Source: Pseudomonas alkylphenolica
Lineage (GTDB): Bacteria; Pseudomonadota; Gammaproteobacteria; Pseudomonadales; Pseudomonadaceae
Assembly (NCBI RefSeq): GCF_004025535.1
Contig: NZ_QJRG01000049.1
Coordinates: 62,001-126,000 of the forward strand
Direction of reading: 5' to 3'
DNA: 64,000 nt
Position 1 is the stretch's first letter, and every line of letters begins with the position of its first letter. Positions 53,314 to 61,534 of the stretch are shown one piece after another. A program made the position numbers and the translations under genes. Under the pieces are notes generated by a model that had not been told where the DNA came from, made no database searches, and saw only the letters and a program-made list of their open reading frames with translations.

Positions 53314-54348
53314 ATGAAGAAGGCCATTGTCACTGGAATTACTGGTCAAGATGGGGCCTACCTGGCACAGCTGCTGCTGGAGAAAGGGTATTCCGTGTAT
53401 GGCACCTATCGGCGTACCAGTTCGGTAAACTTCTGGCGAATTGAAGAGCTGGGTGTCGCTCAACATCCAAATTTGCATCTGGTCGAGTATGACCTCACCG
53501 ACCTCTCCGCATCGATTCGTTTGCTGCAAACCACTGAGGCCACCGAGGTATACAACCTGGCGGCCCAGAGCTTTGTCGGTGTTTCGTTCGATCAGCCGCT
53601 GGCCACTGCCGATATCACCGGCCTGGGTGCGGTGAACCTGCTTGAAGCCATCCGCATCGTTAACCCCAAGGTGCGCTTCTATCAGGCCTCTACTTCCGAA
53701 ATGTTCGGCAAGGTCCAGGCCATTCCACAAGTCGAGACGACGCCGTTCTACCCACGCAGCCCCTATGGCGTGGCCAAGCTTTATGCGCACTGGATGACCA
53801 TCAACTACCGCGAGTCTTATGACATCTTCGGTACCAGTGGCATTTTGTTCAACCATGAATCGCCACTGCGTGGTCGCGAGTTCGTGACCCGGAAGATCAC
53901 CGATTCGGTTGCAAAAATTCAGCTGGGCAAACTGGATGTGCTTGAACTCGGCAATCTTGATGCCAAGCGTGATTGGGGCTTTGCCAAGGAATACGTCGAA
54001 GGGATGTGGCGGATGCTTCAGGTTGATGAGCCAGATACTTTTGTATTGGCCACCAATCGCACTGAAACGGTTCGTGACTTCGTATCGCTGGCGTTTAAAG
54101 CCGTTGATATCGATCTGGAGTGGAAGGGCCAGGCCGAGCAAGAACAAGGCATTGATGCTGCTACCGGTAATGTACTGGTCTCGATCAATCCGAAGTTCTA
54201 CCGCCCGGCTGAAGTTGAACTTCTAATTGGTGACCCTGCCAAAGCCAAGGCAAAACTGGGTTGGGAACCTAAAACCACACTGGAAGAGCTGTGCCGGATG
54301 ATGGTTGAGGCGGATCTGAAGCGAAACGGCCAGGGCTTTTCGTTCTAA
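53314..54348 (+). CDS. gmd: GDP-mannose 4,6-dehydratase
   Basis: This 344-residue extended SDR has AIVTGITGQDGAYLAQLLL, VYGTYRRTSS, NLAAQSFVGVSF, ASTSEMFGKV, SPYGVAKLYAHWMTINYRE and NHESPLRGREFVTRK, all GMD signatures. It converts GDP-D-mannose to GDP-4-keto-6-deoxymannose. With rmd next door the product is GDP-D-rhamnose. GAGGA lies ~14 bases upstream of ATG 53314. Confidence 0.97.
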   Translation: MKKAIVTGITGQDGAYLAQLLLEKGYSVYGTYRRTSSVNFWRIEELGVAQHPNLHLVEYDLTDLSASIRLLQTTEATEVYNLAAQSFVGVSFDQPLATADITGLGAVNLLEAIRIVNPKVRFYQASTSEMFGKVQAIPQVETTPFYPRSPYGVAKLYAHWMTINYRESYDIFGTSGILFNHESPLRGREFVTRKITDSVAKIQLGKLDVLELGNLDAKRDWGFAKEYVEGMWRMLQVDEPDTFVLATNRTETVRDFVSLAFKAVDIDLEWKGQAEQEQGIDAATGNVLVSINPKFYRPAEVELLIGDPAKAKAKLGWEPKTTLEELCRMMVEADLKRNGQGFSF

Positions 54349-54594
54349 TTCGTTCGCTGGCAATGCGCAGCGCTAAGCAGCGTTAGTCAAGACCGCAGCA
54401 TCCTTTTATTCAGGGATGCCTGCGGGGCTGCTTGCAACGCAGGGATGTTGTTCGTGTGACCGGCAGCGCGCCGTTGCACGCAGTGCTCATTGCCAACTGC
54501 AGGGTAGGTGTCCCTCTTTGTTTTTGTTGTTTACGAGGGTTCTGCATCGCGAGTGCCTGATCGAAACTTCCCTTACTGGATCTGGATGTCACGT

Positions 54595-55545
54595 ATGAAA
54601 AAAGTTTTGTTGACTGGTGCCAATGGCTTCGTCGGGCGTATCTTGCGCAGTCAGCTGGTGGCTGCCGGATGGTCGGTAACCGGCATTTCTTCGAATCGCC
54701 TGGACGCTGCTTCGGCGGATGACATTCAACTGGATATTCGTGACGCAGGCGCTGTGGCGGAAGTGGTTCAGGCGGTACAACCCGATGCCATTGTTCATCT
54801 GGCGGCGGTGACGCATGTACCGACCAGCTTTCGTGAACCGCAATTGACCTGGCATACCAATGTGCTGGGCACCCTCAATCTGCTTGAGGCCATCAAACAG
54901 CATGCGCCGCAGGCATTTTTATTATTCATCAGTTCGTCCGAAGTGTATGGCGAAGCGTTTAAATCGGCGACCAAGGTCAATGAGGAAAGCCGCTGCCTGC
55001 CGATGAACCCCTACGCGGCGAGCAAGCTGGCTGCAGAGTTGGCCTGCCAGCAGCACTTCCGTCAGGGCTTTGCCGGCGCCATTGCGCGCCCTTTCAACCA
55101 CATCGGTCCGGGGCAGTCGCCCGATTTCGTCACGGCATCCTTCGCCCGGCAGATTGCGCAAATTGAAGCCGGCCAGCAAGCACCGGTGATGAAGGTCGGC
55201 AACCTTGAGGCCTGTCGAGATTTTCTTGACGTGCGTGATGTGTGTGATGCGTATGTGCAGTTGCTTGCGCTGGCCAACACGCCCATTGAAGGCCGCGTTT
55301 TCAATATTGCCTCGGGGCGCGCACGCAAGATCCGCGACATCCTGGATGTAATGTTGCAACAGAGCGCAGTGGCCATTGAGGTTCAATTGGACCCCGAGCG
55401 CCTGCGCCCTTCGGACATTCCATTTGCGGTCGGCGATAGTCAATACATGACGCAGGTAACGGGTTGGCAACCGCACTTTGAATTGAGCGACACATTGGCA
55501 CAACTGCTGACAGACTGGCGCGATCAGGTGAGTTTGGGGCAATGA
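54595..55545 (+). CDS. rmd: GDP-4-keto-6-deoxymannose reductase (GDP-D-rhamnose synthesis)
   Basis: This ~316-residue SDR has VLLTGANGFVGRILRSQL, HLAAVTHVP, ISSSEVYGE, NPYAASKLAAELACQQ, ARPFNHIGPGQ and the RDFLDVRDVCDAYV segment typical of Rmd. It reduces the Gmd product to GDP-D-rhamnose, the monomer of D-rhamnan common antigens. ATG 54595 (MKKVLLTGANGF) is taken; ATG 54586 adds three residues and neither has a strong ribosome site. A ~240-base gap separates it from gmd. Its end overlaps the next GT by ATGA. Confidence 0.92.
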   Translation: MKKVLLTGANGFVGRILRSQLVAAGWSVTGISSNRLDAASADDIQLDIRDAGAVAEVVQAVQPDAIVHLAAVTHVPTSFREPQLTWHTNVLGTLNLLEAIKQHAPQAFLLFISSSEVYGEAFKSATKVNEESRCLPMNPYAASKLAAELACQQHFRQGFAGAIARPFNHIGPGQSPDFVTASFARQIAQIEAGQQAPVMKVGNLEACRDFLDVRDVCDAYVQLLALANTPIEGRVFNIASGRARKIRDILDVMLQQSAVAIEVQLDPERLRPSDIPFAVGDSQYMTQVTGWQPHFELSDTLAQLLTDWRDQVSLGQ

Positions 55546-56720
55546 GGCTGTTACTCAATACTGAATCGCTACGCCCGCCGCTAACCGGTATCGGAAACTA
55601 CACGCTGAATTTGTTGGACCAGCTGCACGCGCAGGCAGCCGATTCAACCATTGATTGCTTTGACGGTGCCCGCTGGCTATCGGCTACTGAAGTGCTCGAT
55701 GGGCATGGTTCGGTCCATACACCTGCTCCGGGTGAGGCACCAGGCGCTCGCGAGCTGACAACGCGTTTTCGCTCTTTCGTGCGTGGCCTGCCGTTCGCCT
55801 ATCGGGCGCGAAGTGCTATTCGAAGCGCTGTTTTCCGCCGGGAGGCAAGCAAGCGAAAGGGTTACATCTATCACGAACCCAATTTTATTTTGAAGCCTCA
55901 TGCCGGTCCGTGTGTCGCGACCATCCATGACCTTTCTTTCGTGCATTACCCGCACTTCCATCCTGCCGAACGGGTGGAGTGGTTGAACCGGGAACTGCCG
56001 CGTACTTTGGCGCGCGCGGACTACCTTATTACCGACTCAGAGATCGTCCGCCAGGAACTGATCGAGCGCTATAACCTCAGTGCCGATGTGGTTCGGGCGA
56101 TTTACCTGGGGGCAGACAAGCGTTTCATCCCGCGGGGCCCGCAGCAAACGGCCAGCGTGCTGACCCAGCACGGGCTTGAGCATGGTCGCTATGTCGCATT
56201 CGTCGGTACTCTGGAGCCTCGAAAGGGATTGGCACAGCTGCTGGATGCCTGGTCGCAGTTGCCCAACGCGCTGCGTCGGGCGTTCCCGCTGGTAATTGCC
56301 GGGGCTCCGGGGTGGCGTAACTCGGATTTGCTTGAGCGCATTCAGGCCATGCAGGCTCGCGGCGAAGTGAAATACTTGCGGTTTGTTTGTGCAGAAGAGT
56401 TGCCGTTGATTTATTCAGGCGCAGCAGTGTTTGCGTACCCCTCGGTGTATGAGGGGTTTGGCCTTCCTGTGCTGGAGGCGATGGCGAGCGGGGTTCCGGT
56501 GGTTTGCACGAGTGGCACCTCCATGGCGGAGTTTGCGCAAGGCGCGGCGGCGCTGCATGAACCTGGAAGCAGTGAGTCGCTTGCGTTCCAATTGAGTGCG
56601 CTGCTTGAAGATGAAGGCTTGCGTGATGGCTATATTCACAAAGGTCTGCTGCAAGCGCAGAAGTTCTCCTGGGAGCGCTGTGCACGCGAGACGCTGGACG
56701 TTTACCGCTCCATCGGGTGA
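55542..56720 (+). CDS. GT4 glycosyltransferase, WbpY/WbpX-like
   Basis: This 392-residue retaining GT4 enzyme has LNTESLRPPLTGIGNYT at the N-terminus, ATIHDLSFVHYP, FVGTLEPRKGLAQLLDAW and the EX7E motif in YEGFGLPVLEAMASG. In the P. aeruginosa common-antigen cluster, comparable enzymes (WbpX, WbpY, WbpZ) build the D-rhamnan chain; the position after rmd supports a D-rhamnosyltransferase role here. Which of WbpX or WbpY it matches best cannot be settled by eye. Confidence 0.82.
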   Translation: MRLLLNTESLRPPLTGIGNYTLNLLDQLHAQAADSTIDCFDGARWLSATEVLDGHGSVHTPAPGEAPGARELTTRFRSFVRGLPFAYRARSAIRSAVFRREASKRKGYIYHEPNFILKPHAGPCVATIHDLSFVHYPHFHPAERVEWLNRELPRTLARADYLITDSEIVRQELIERYNLSADVVRAIYLGADKRFIPRGPQQTASVLTQHGLEHGRYVAFVGTLEPRKGLAQLLDAWSQLPNALRRAFPLVIAGAPGWRNSDLLERIQAMQARGEVKYLRFVCAEELPLIYSGAAVFAYPSVYEGFGLPVLEAMASGVPVVCTSGTSMAEFAQGAAALHEPGSSESLAFQLSALLEDEGLRDGYIHKGLLQAQKFSWERCARETLDVYRSIG

Positions 56721-56818
56721 TAGCCATTGTAAGTCGGTGGGTTATTAAAAGTGTGTATGCCTATCGGGGTGAGCGTTCTGTTGAGGCCTATACAGGGATG
56801 TAACCCTAGAGAATTCAT

Positions 56819-57922
56819 TTGAAGATCTTACATTTTTACAAAACCTTTGCTGCCGATCAGCATGGCGGGGTTGAGCATTTTATCAGGCACCTGACGCATG
56901 CCACCTCGTCGTTGGGCTGTGAAAATACGATACTGTCGTTGGCGCGCGAGCCAAGTGCCCCTCTGGTTACCAAGGAATATCGGCTTTTTCAGGTCAAGGA
57001 AAGTGCCAACTTTGCCTCTACGGGGATGTCCGTGTCCGCGTTCTCGGCGTTTTCGAAGCTGGCGGCCGAAGCAGATATCATTCATTACCATTTCCCTTGG
57101 CCGTTCATGGACCTGGTGCACTTTGCCACTCGCGTCGGCAAACCGAGTGTTGTCACCTATCACTCCGATATTGTCCGGCAACGCTTGATGTTGCCAATCT
57201 ACCGGCCACTGATGAACATGTTCTTGCGCAGCGTAAGTGCCATTGCGGGAACGAGTCCAAATTACCTGCAAAGTTCTCGTGTGCTGAAACAGTTCCAAGA
57301 CAAGTCGTTGGCGATCCCGATTGGCTTGCAAGAGTCTTTGTATCCGGCAGCTCGTGCATCGACGACTACTGAGCTCAAGGCGCGATTCGGCGAGCGTTTC
57401 TTCTTGTTTGTTGGCGTACTGCGCTATTACAAGGGGCTGCATTTCCTCCTGCAAGCGCTCAAGAACACCGAACTGCCCCTGGTTATCGTCGGTGCCGGGC
57501 CGATTGAAAACGAGCTGCGCGAGGAGGCCACCCGCCTGGGCTTGACCCATGTCCACTTCATTGGCCAGGTAACCGAGCAGGAAAAGGTCGACCTGTTCAG
57601 TGCCTGTTATGCCGTGGTGTTTCCGTCGCATCTGCGCTCAGAGGCCTTTGGCATCAGCCTGCTTGAGGGGGCGATGTTCGGCAAGCCGATGATCTGCAGT
57701 GAGATCGGCACTGGCACCAGCTTTATCAATCAGCACGAAGTGACAGGGCTGGTGGTTCCACCTGCCGATGCGCAAGCACTCAAGGCAGCAATGCTGCGAC
57801 TGTGGGAGGATGCGGATGAGGCAGCGCGTTTCGGTGCAGCGGCGCGCCAACGGTTTTTACAAGTGTTTACGGCGCAAGTGATGGGTGAGGCGTACAGGGA
57901 TTTGTATACGACTCTGATCTGA
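56819..57922 (+). CDS. wbpZ: GT4 glycosyltransferase, WbpZ-like
   Basis: This 367-residue GT4 enzyme begins KILHFYKTFAADQHGGVEHF, the same opening as P. aeruginosa WbpZ as I recall, with YHFPWPF, VVTYHSDIVRQR, VGVLRYYKGL and RSEAFGISLLEGAMFG carrying the two motif glutamates. WbpZ is thought to add an early sugar of the common antigen adaptor. The start codon is TTG at 56819, which is unusual, and no ATG nearby gives the conserved N-terminus. It is 98 bases after the previous GT. Confidence 0.8.
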   Translation: MKILHFYKTFAADQHGGVEHFIRHLTHATSSLGCENTILSLAREPSAPLVTKEYRLFQVKESANFASTGMSVSAFSAFSKLAAEADIIHYHFPWPFMDLVHFATRVGKPSVVTYHSDIVRQRLMLPIYRPLMNMFLRSVSAIAGTSPNYLQSSRVLKQFQDKSLAIPIGLQESLYPAARASTTTELKARFGERFFLFVGVLRYYKGLHFLLQALKNTELPLVIVGAGPIENELREEATRLGLTHVHFIGQVTEQEKVDLFSACYAVVFPSHLRSEAFGISLLEGAMFGKPMICSEIGTGTSFINQHEVTGLVVPPADAQALKAAMLRLWEDADEAARFGAAARQRFLQVFTAQVMGEAYRDLYTTLI

Positions 57923-58104
57923 TGATTGTTCTGAGGGTGCCGGATTGTTTTTGCAGGCGTATCCAGGCTACTTAAGTCGTGGTGTTACTGTATACCCTCA
58001 TCCCGCAGTAAAGCCACCGAGCGTCGATATAGCCAGCACCGAACTGTCTTCAGTAGAGTGCTTTGGGGATGGCAGTATGGGGCTCAATTTGACAAAGGAA
58101 GTTT
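57923..58104. other. Gap before the GT-C-like gene
   Basis: No gene is visible in these 182 bases. They mark a drop in GC content that continues through the next gene and contain the candidate -35 box noted separately. Confidence 0.5.
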
Positions 58105-58118
58105 ATGGGGATTAAAAG
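58089..58118 (+). promoter_or_regulatory. Candidate sigma-70 promoter for the GT-C-like gene
   Basis: A perfect TTGACA (58089-58094) is followed after 18 bases by TAAAAG (58113-58118), a 4-of-6 match to the -10 consensus. It lies ~105 bases upstream of ATG 58224. If used, transcription would begin downstream of the small ORF start at 58105, so this call and that one largely exclude each other. Confidence 0.4.
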
Positions 58119-58224
58119 AGTAGGCGAAGTGTTTCGGCGAAATTGTCGGCCAGGTTTCTCGTCTTCATCGCTAGCGCATGAAGTGTTTTCAATTTATTTT
58201 TGCTGTTTTTATGGGTTTAAATAA
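58105..58224 (+). CDS. Possible 39-residue leader ORF before the GT-C-like gene
   Basis: ATG 58105 is preceded by AAGGAAG at a good spacing and opens 39 codons ending TAA at 58222-58224, whose last base is the first base of the next gene's ATG (TAATG). The peptide begins MGIKRVGEVFRRN and ends in an aromatic, cysteine-containing FCCFYGFK. The downstream gene has only a weak ribosome site of its own, so coupled translation is plausible. No homologue is recognised, and chance ORFs of this length are common. Confidence 0.3.
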   Translation: MGIKRVGEVFRRNCRPGFSSSSLAHEVFSIYFCCFYGFK

Positions 58225-60074
58225 TGAAAAATCCTATTAGGCTCAAGGCGAGCTATTTTTTGCTTGGGGCGTGTATTCTTTCTTTTTTGATTTTTCGGTT
58301 TTCCCGATTCATCCAAACTACCAGTTTTGACCTGGTTCAGCATCTCCTTTTGGTTGACGAGTTGACTCGGAATGCTGGTGTTCAAGCGAATGCTTTTGAT
58401 CGTATAGGCCCGATGGCTCTGTATCCGCCCGCATCTCACTGGATGGCAACGATCATTGGGTGGGTTGGCGGATCTGGTCTCGTCGGGATCACGATAGTTA
58501 CTATCGCTTCCGTGTATCTCTGTTATGTATTGATTATTAATCTTGTCGATGCCTCTTCGCCAAAACGTGTGTTGCTTTTCTCTCTTGCCTTCTTGGTGCT
58601 TACGTTAACTAGTTCTCAAATAGGATGGGAGGTTGCTGAGAATTTTTTCTATCCTCAGATAGTTGCGGACGTGATGTATTTTGGCATTCTTTTGTGGGTG
58701 TCAAGGGATGCGAGAACATGGAAGCAAACGATACTGTTCCTGTTGGCCGGCTTAGTCACTATGTGGATACAGCCGTTGGTCGCAATTCATGTGCTTGCTG
58801 CTGGATGCGCTTTAATGGCGTTCCAGGTATGGAAATTCTGGAGTGAACAGCCCTCTCAGCGTATTTCAAATGCAGCGTGTCTTGCGGCATTGATCGTCGG
58901 TTCTGTATTGATCATCTTTACCAATCCCGCATTTAAAGTAATGCGCATGATATCGGCTAACGACGGTGGTCTTTATCTTGGATACGATTCGTTTATGCTG
59001 GTTGCGTTCTTGTGCGCAGCAATAGGCGTTTGGAATTTGCGGCAATACTGGCGCGGCAGGGCTGAATATACCGATGCAGTCCTAGGTTCCGCTGTCGTTG
59101 GAGCAGTTGGTCTGGTTGTCATCCAGTTCGCCATGTTGAAGCTGTTTGGTGATGGGTCGAACTATGCAATCAAGAAGCACATGTTCATTGTCTTTACTCT
59201 CGGTATTGTGAATGCTGTTCGTGTAGCCGCAGCTTATTTTCCTTTCGGCGAAAAGGGTTTAAATCCGGGATGGGTTGCTCCAGTTCTGGCTGGCGTTGCT
59301 TCAATGTTTGTGTTTGATGGCTACAATAAGCCAGTAGCGCCTATTCTTAATGCAATGACATATGCAGCTAACACTGCAGACTATCAAATGCCTGGTTTTA
59401 TCCCTGGTAATACGGTGTTCCTTGATAGTGGGCTGCCGCTAATGGGTAACTTGATGGTCACGCTGACGGCACTTCAGCACCCATTCAATCCACGCGCAAT
59501 ATCGTGGCAGCGCGGGGCGTCAATGACTGAGGGGGTGAAATATGCAATCGTAAGACGTACTCCGCATATCAATACAGTATGTGATTCACGTTTTATTGAA
59601 ACTGCAAATTTTGTGGTTATTGATCCCGCGTGCATGGGTAAATACGCAGCTGGTGAAAAGCTGAACTTCGCTTCTGGAGGGAATGGTTGGTCATATGCTT
59701 CAGGTGGATGGAGTGTGGCGGAGGCTTGGGGAGCTTGGGCGTTTGGTAATGCAGAAGCATCAGTAGTTTTGCGTGTGCCATCTAGTTCGTACCAGTTGCA
59801 AATTAACGGCAGGGCCTATGTGACCCAGCAGCATCCGAAGCAGATCGTTGTCGCAGAAGTAAACGGCACCGAAGTCGCGACTTGGTCGTTTGATTTGAAT
59901 GAGTCGAGCGGTACGCGAACAGCAGAAATTCCGAAGGATTTGATTAAGGATGGCTCGTTGCGAATTGTCTTGAAGGCACCCGGTTCTGTTTCTCCTGCAC
60001 AGATTGGCCAATCAGCAGATACTCGCGTGCTTGGCATCGGTTTGCATACGCTTACGTTGGTTGCCGTTCCATAA
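58224..60074 (+). CDS. GT-C-like polytopic membrane glycosyltransferase with DUF7024-like tail
   Basis: This 616-residue protein has about 9-11 hydrophobic helices in residues ~1-375, with an early periplasmic loop containing acidic TTSFDLVQHLLLVDEL, as in GT-C enzymes that use polyprenyl-phosphate sugars. A soluble C-terminal half (~395-616) includes WSYASGGWSVAEAWGAWAF, a beta-rich module like DUF7024 found at the end of such proteins. It would be the repeat-unit-specific GtrC-type enzyme acting with GtrA and GtrB encoded opposite. Codon use is AT-richer than all neighbours, which suggests recent acquisition. ATG 58224. Confidence 0.68.
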   Translation: MKNPIRLKASYFLLGACILSFLIFRFSRFIQTTSFDLVQHLLLVDELTRNAGVQANAFDRIGPMALYPPASHWMATIIGWVGGSGLVGITIVTIASVYLCYVLIINLVDASSPKRVLLFSLAFLVLTLTSSQIGWEVAENFFYPQIVADVMYFGILLWVSRDARTWKQTILFLLAGLVTMWIQPLVAIHVLAAGCALMAFQVWKFWSEQPSQRISNAACLAALIVGSVLIIFTNPAFKVMRMISANDGGLYLGYDSFMLVAFLCAAIGVWNLRQYWRGRAEYTDAVLGSAVVGAVGLVVIQFAMLKLFGDGSNYAIKKHMFIVFTLGIVNAVRVAAAYFPFGEKGLNPGWVAPVLAGVASMFVFDGYNKPVAPILNAMTYAANTADYQMPGFIPGNTVFLDSGLPLMGNLMVTLTALQHPFNPRAISWQRGASMTEGVKYAIVRRTPHINTVCDSRFIETANFVVIDPACMGKYAAGEKLNFASGGNGWSYASGGWSVAEAWGAWAFGNAEASVVLRVPSSSYQLQINGRAYVTQQHPKQIVVAEVNGTEVATWSFDLNESSGTRTAEIPKDLIKDGSLRIVLKAPGSVSPAQIGQSADTRVLGIGLHTLTLVAVP

Positions 60075-60118
60075 ACTCTGATGTATCGGCATATTTTCGG
60101 AAAGCGCTACTGCTAGAT

Positions 60119-60149
60119 AGCAAAAAGCCGCCAAGGGCGGCTTTTTGCT
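60119..60149. terminator. Bidirectional terminator between convergent transcripts
   Basis: A perfect 14-base stem (AGCAAAAAGCCGCC at 60119-60132, its complement at 60136-60149) with a 3-base loop carries A5 and T5 runs within the arms. It lies between the stop of the GT-C-like gene and the stop of gtrB and can terminate transcription from both sides. Confidence 0.92.
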
Positions 60150-60213
60150 TTTTCTACTGCCTGCCGAAAGATGTGGCCGTCGGTGCTCAACGCTGTAGTT
60201 TGGTCGAGACGGT

Positions 60214-61152
60214 TCAGGATGCGTCAAAGTTGACGCGTTCCGCCTCAACAACCAGCGGCATATTACGCATTTGGGTGTGCACCGAGCCGAGGTATTCCCC
60301 AAGCATCCCGAGAAACAGTATTTGCACCGAACTAAAGAAGAAAAGAGAGATCAGCAGGGGAGCGACGCCGAGCTGGAAGGAGTTCCAGAACACCAGTTTT
60401 GCCACGAGGAAGCCAAAGGCGATCAGCAGGCTGAGCATCGCCAGCAGCCCGCCGCCCATTACCATCAGGCGCAGTGGCACCTTGGAGTGGTTGGTAATGC
60501 CCAGCATGGCAATGTCGTAAAGGGTGTAGAAGTTGTTTTTGGTAATACCGCGTTGACGCCGGGGTTGCTTGAAGGGAACGGTGGCAATCGGGAAGCCGAT
60601 CTCACACAGCAGGCCGCGGAAGTAAGGGTAGGGGTCGTCGATCTTTCTGAGGATCTCCAGCACAACCCGGTCGAACAGCCCGGCGCCGGTGGCATTTTTT
60701 ACCAGGGGCACTTCCGATATACGGGTGATGAAGCGGTAGTAGGCCTTTCTGACGAGGAACATCAGCGCTGACTCTTCGCTTTCGGGTTTGACCGCGAGGA
60801 CGGTCTTGAACCCTGCTTCCCACTTCTTGATGAACTCTTCAATCATTTCTGGCGGATCTTGAAGGTCGGAGGCAATCAAGACGCACGCATCGCCCTTGGC
60901 TTGGAGCAAGGCGTGATAAGGCGAGCGGATATGGCCGAAGTTGCGGGCATTGAGAATGAGTTTGACCCGCGAGTCTTGAGCTGCGAGGCCACGCAGTTTT
61001 GCGATACTGCCGTCGGTCGAGCAGTTATCGATAAAAATGTGTTCGTAGTCATAGTCGAGGCGCGACATGACTTCGACGATGCGCTGGTAAAGCTCATCAA
61101 TGTTGGCTTCTTCGTTGTAGCAGGGCGTCACGATGCTTATAAGCTTACGCAT
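60214..61152 (-). CDS. gtrB: Polyprenyl-phosphate glycosyltransferase (GtrB-like)
   Basis: This 312-residue GT2 enzyme has ISIVTPCYNEEANIDELY, FIDNCSTDGS and SDLQDPPEMI with the catalytic acidic residues, the RRQRGITK-type basic segment, and two C-terminal membrane helices (~230-255 and ~268-292). It is the GtrB/ArnC/DPM1-like class that loads a sugar from a nucleotide donor onto undecaprenyl phosphate. ATG 61152 overlaps the gtrA stop by 8 bases. The donor sugar is not readable; the two upstream enzyme genes may make it. Confidence 0.88.
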   Translation of the reverse strand: MRKLISIVTPCYNEEANIDELYQRIVEVMSRLDYDYEHIFIDNCSTDGSIAKLRGLAAQDSRVKLILNARNFGHIRSPYHALLQAKGDACVLIASDLQDPPEMIEEFIKKWEAGFKTVLAVKPESEESALMFLVRKAYYRFITRISEVPLVKNATGAGLFDRVVLEILRKIDDPYPYFRGLLCEIGFPIATVPFKQPRRQRGITKNNFYTLYDIAMLGITNHSKVPLRLMVMGGGLLAMLSLLIAFGFLVAKLVFWNSFQLGVAPLLISLFFFSSVQILFLGMLGEYLGSVHTQMRNMPLVVEAERVNFDAS

Positions 61153-61522
61153 AATTAAAAACGAACCTGTTATTAATAAAAAAAGAAAGTAGCGCCATGG
61201 GCAATATCAGCGCGATACCGGCGAGGTAAGGGTCCATGCCAACCGATTTCAGGGCGGCGATGCCTGCAACGTTGGCGCAATAGACAATGCCGTACCCGGC
61301 AATGAATCTAAAAATCAGCTTGTTGTTTCTGGAGCCAAAAACCAGAGCGCCTGTGCTCTTGAAGTTGAATGCGATACCCAGCAGCGTGGCCAGAAACAGC
61401 GCCGCGCTGTAGTGCAGGCCAAGGTAGAGAAAGGCAGCAAAACAGCCATAGCCGAACGCGGCGTTCATCAAGCCGACCAACAAAAATCTGACAAGCTTCA
61501 CCTTCAATAGCGTGTGCAGCAT
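61145..61522 (-). CDS. gtrA: GtrA-family polyprenyl-phosphate-sugar flippase
   Basis: This 125-residue protein has four membrane helices, the N-terminal RFLLVGLMNAAFGYG, and FNFKSTGALVF and FFINNRFVF, which are GtrA/DPMS signatures. GtrA proteins are thought to flip the undecaprenyl-phosphate-linked sugar made by GtrB to the periplasm. It starts 12 bases after the epimerase-like gene and overlaps gtrB, so the four minus-strand genes form one operon. Confidence 0.9.
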   Translation of the reverse strand: MLHTLLKVKLVRFLLVGLMNAAFGYGCFAAFLYLGLHYSAALFLATLLGIAFNFKSTGALVFGSRNNKLIFRFIAGYGIVYCANVAGIAALKSVGMDPYLAGIALILPMALLSFFINNRFVFNYA

Positions 61523-61534
61523 CGAAGAGACCTT

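Noticed and set aside
54396..54425. Terminator after gmd
   Set aside because: GCATCC/GGATGC can pair around an AT-rich loop, but the stem is short and there is no T-run after it.
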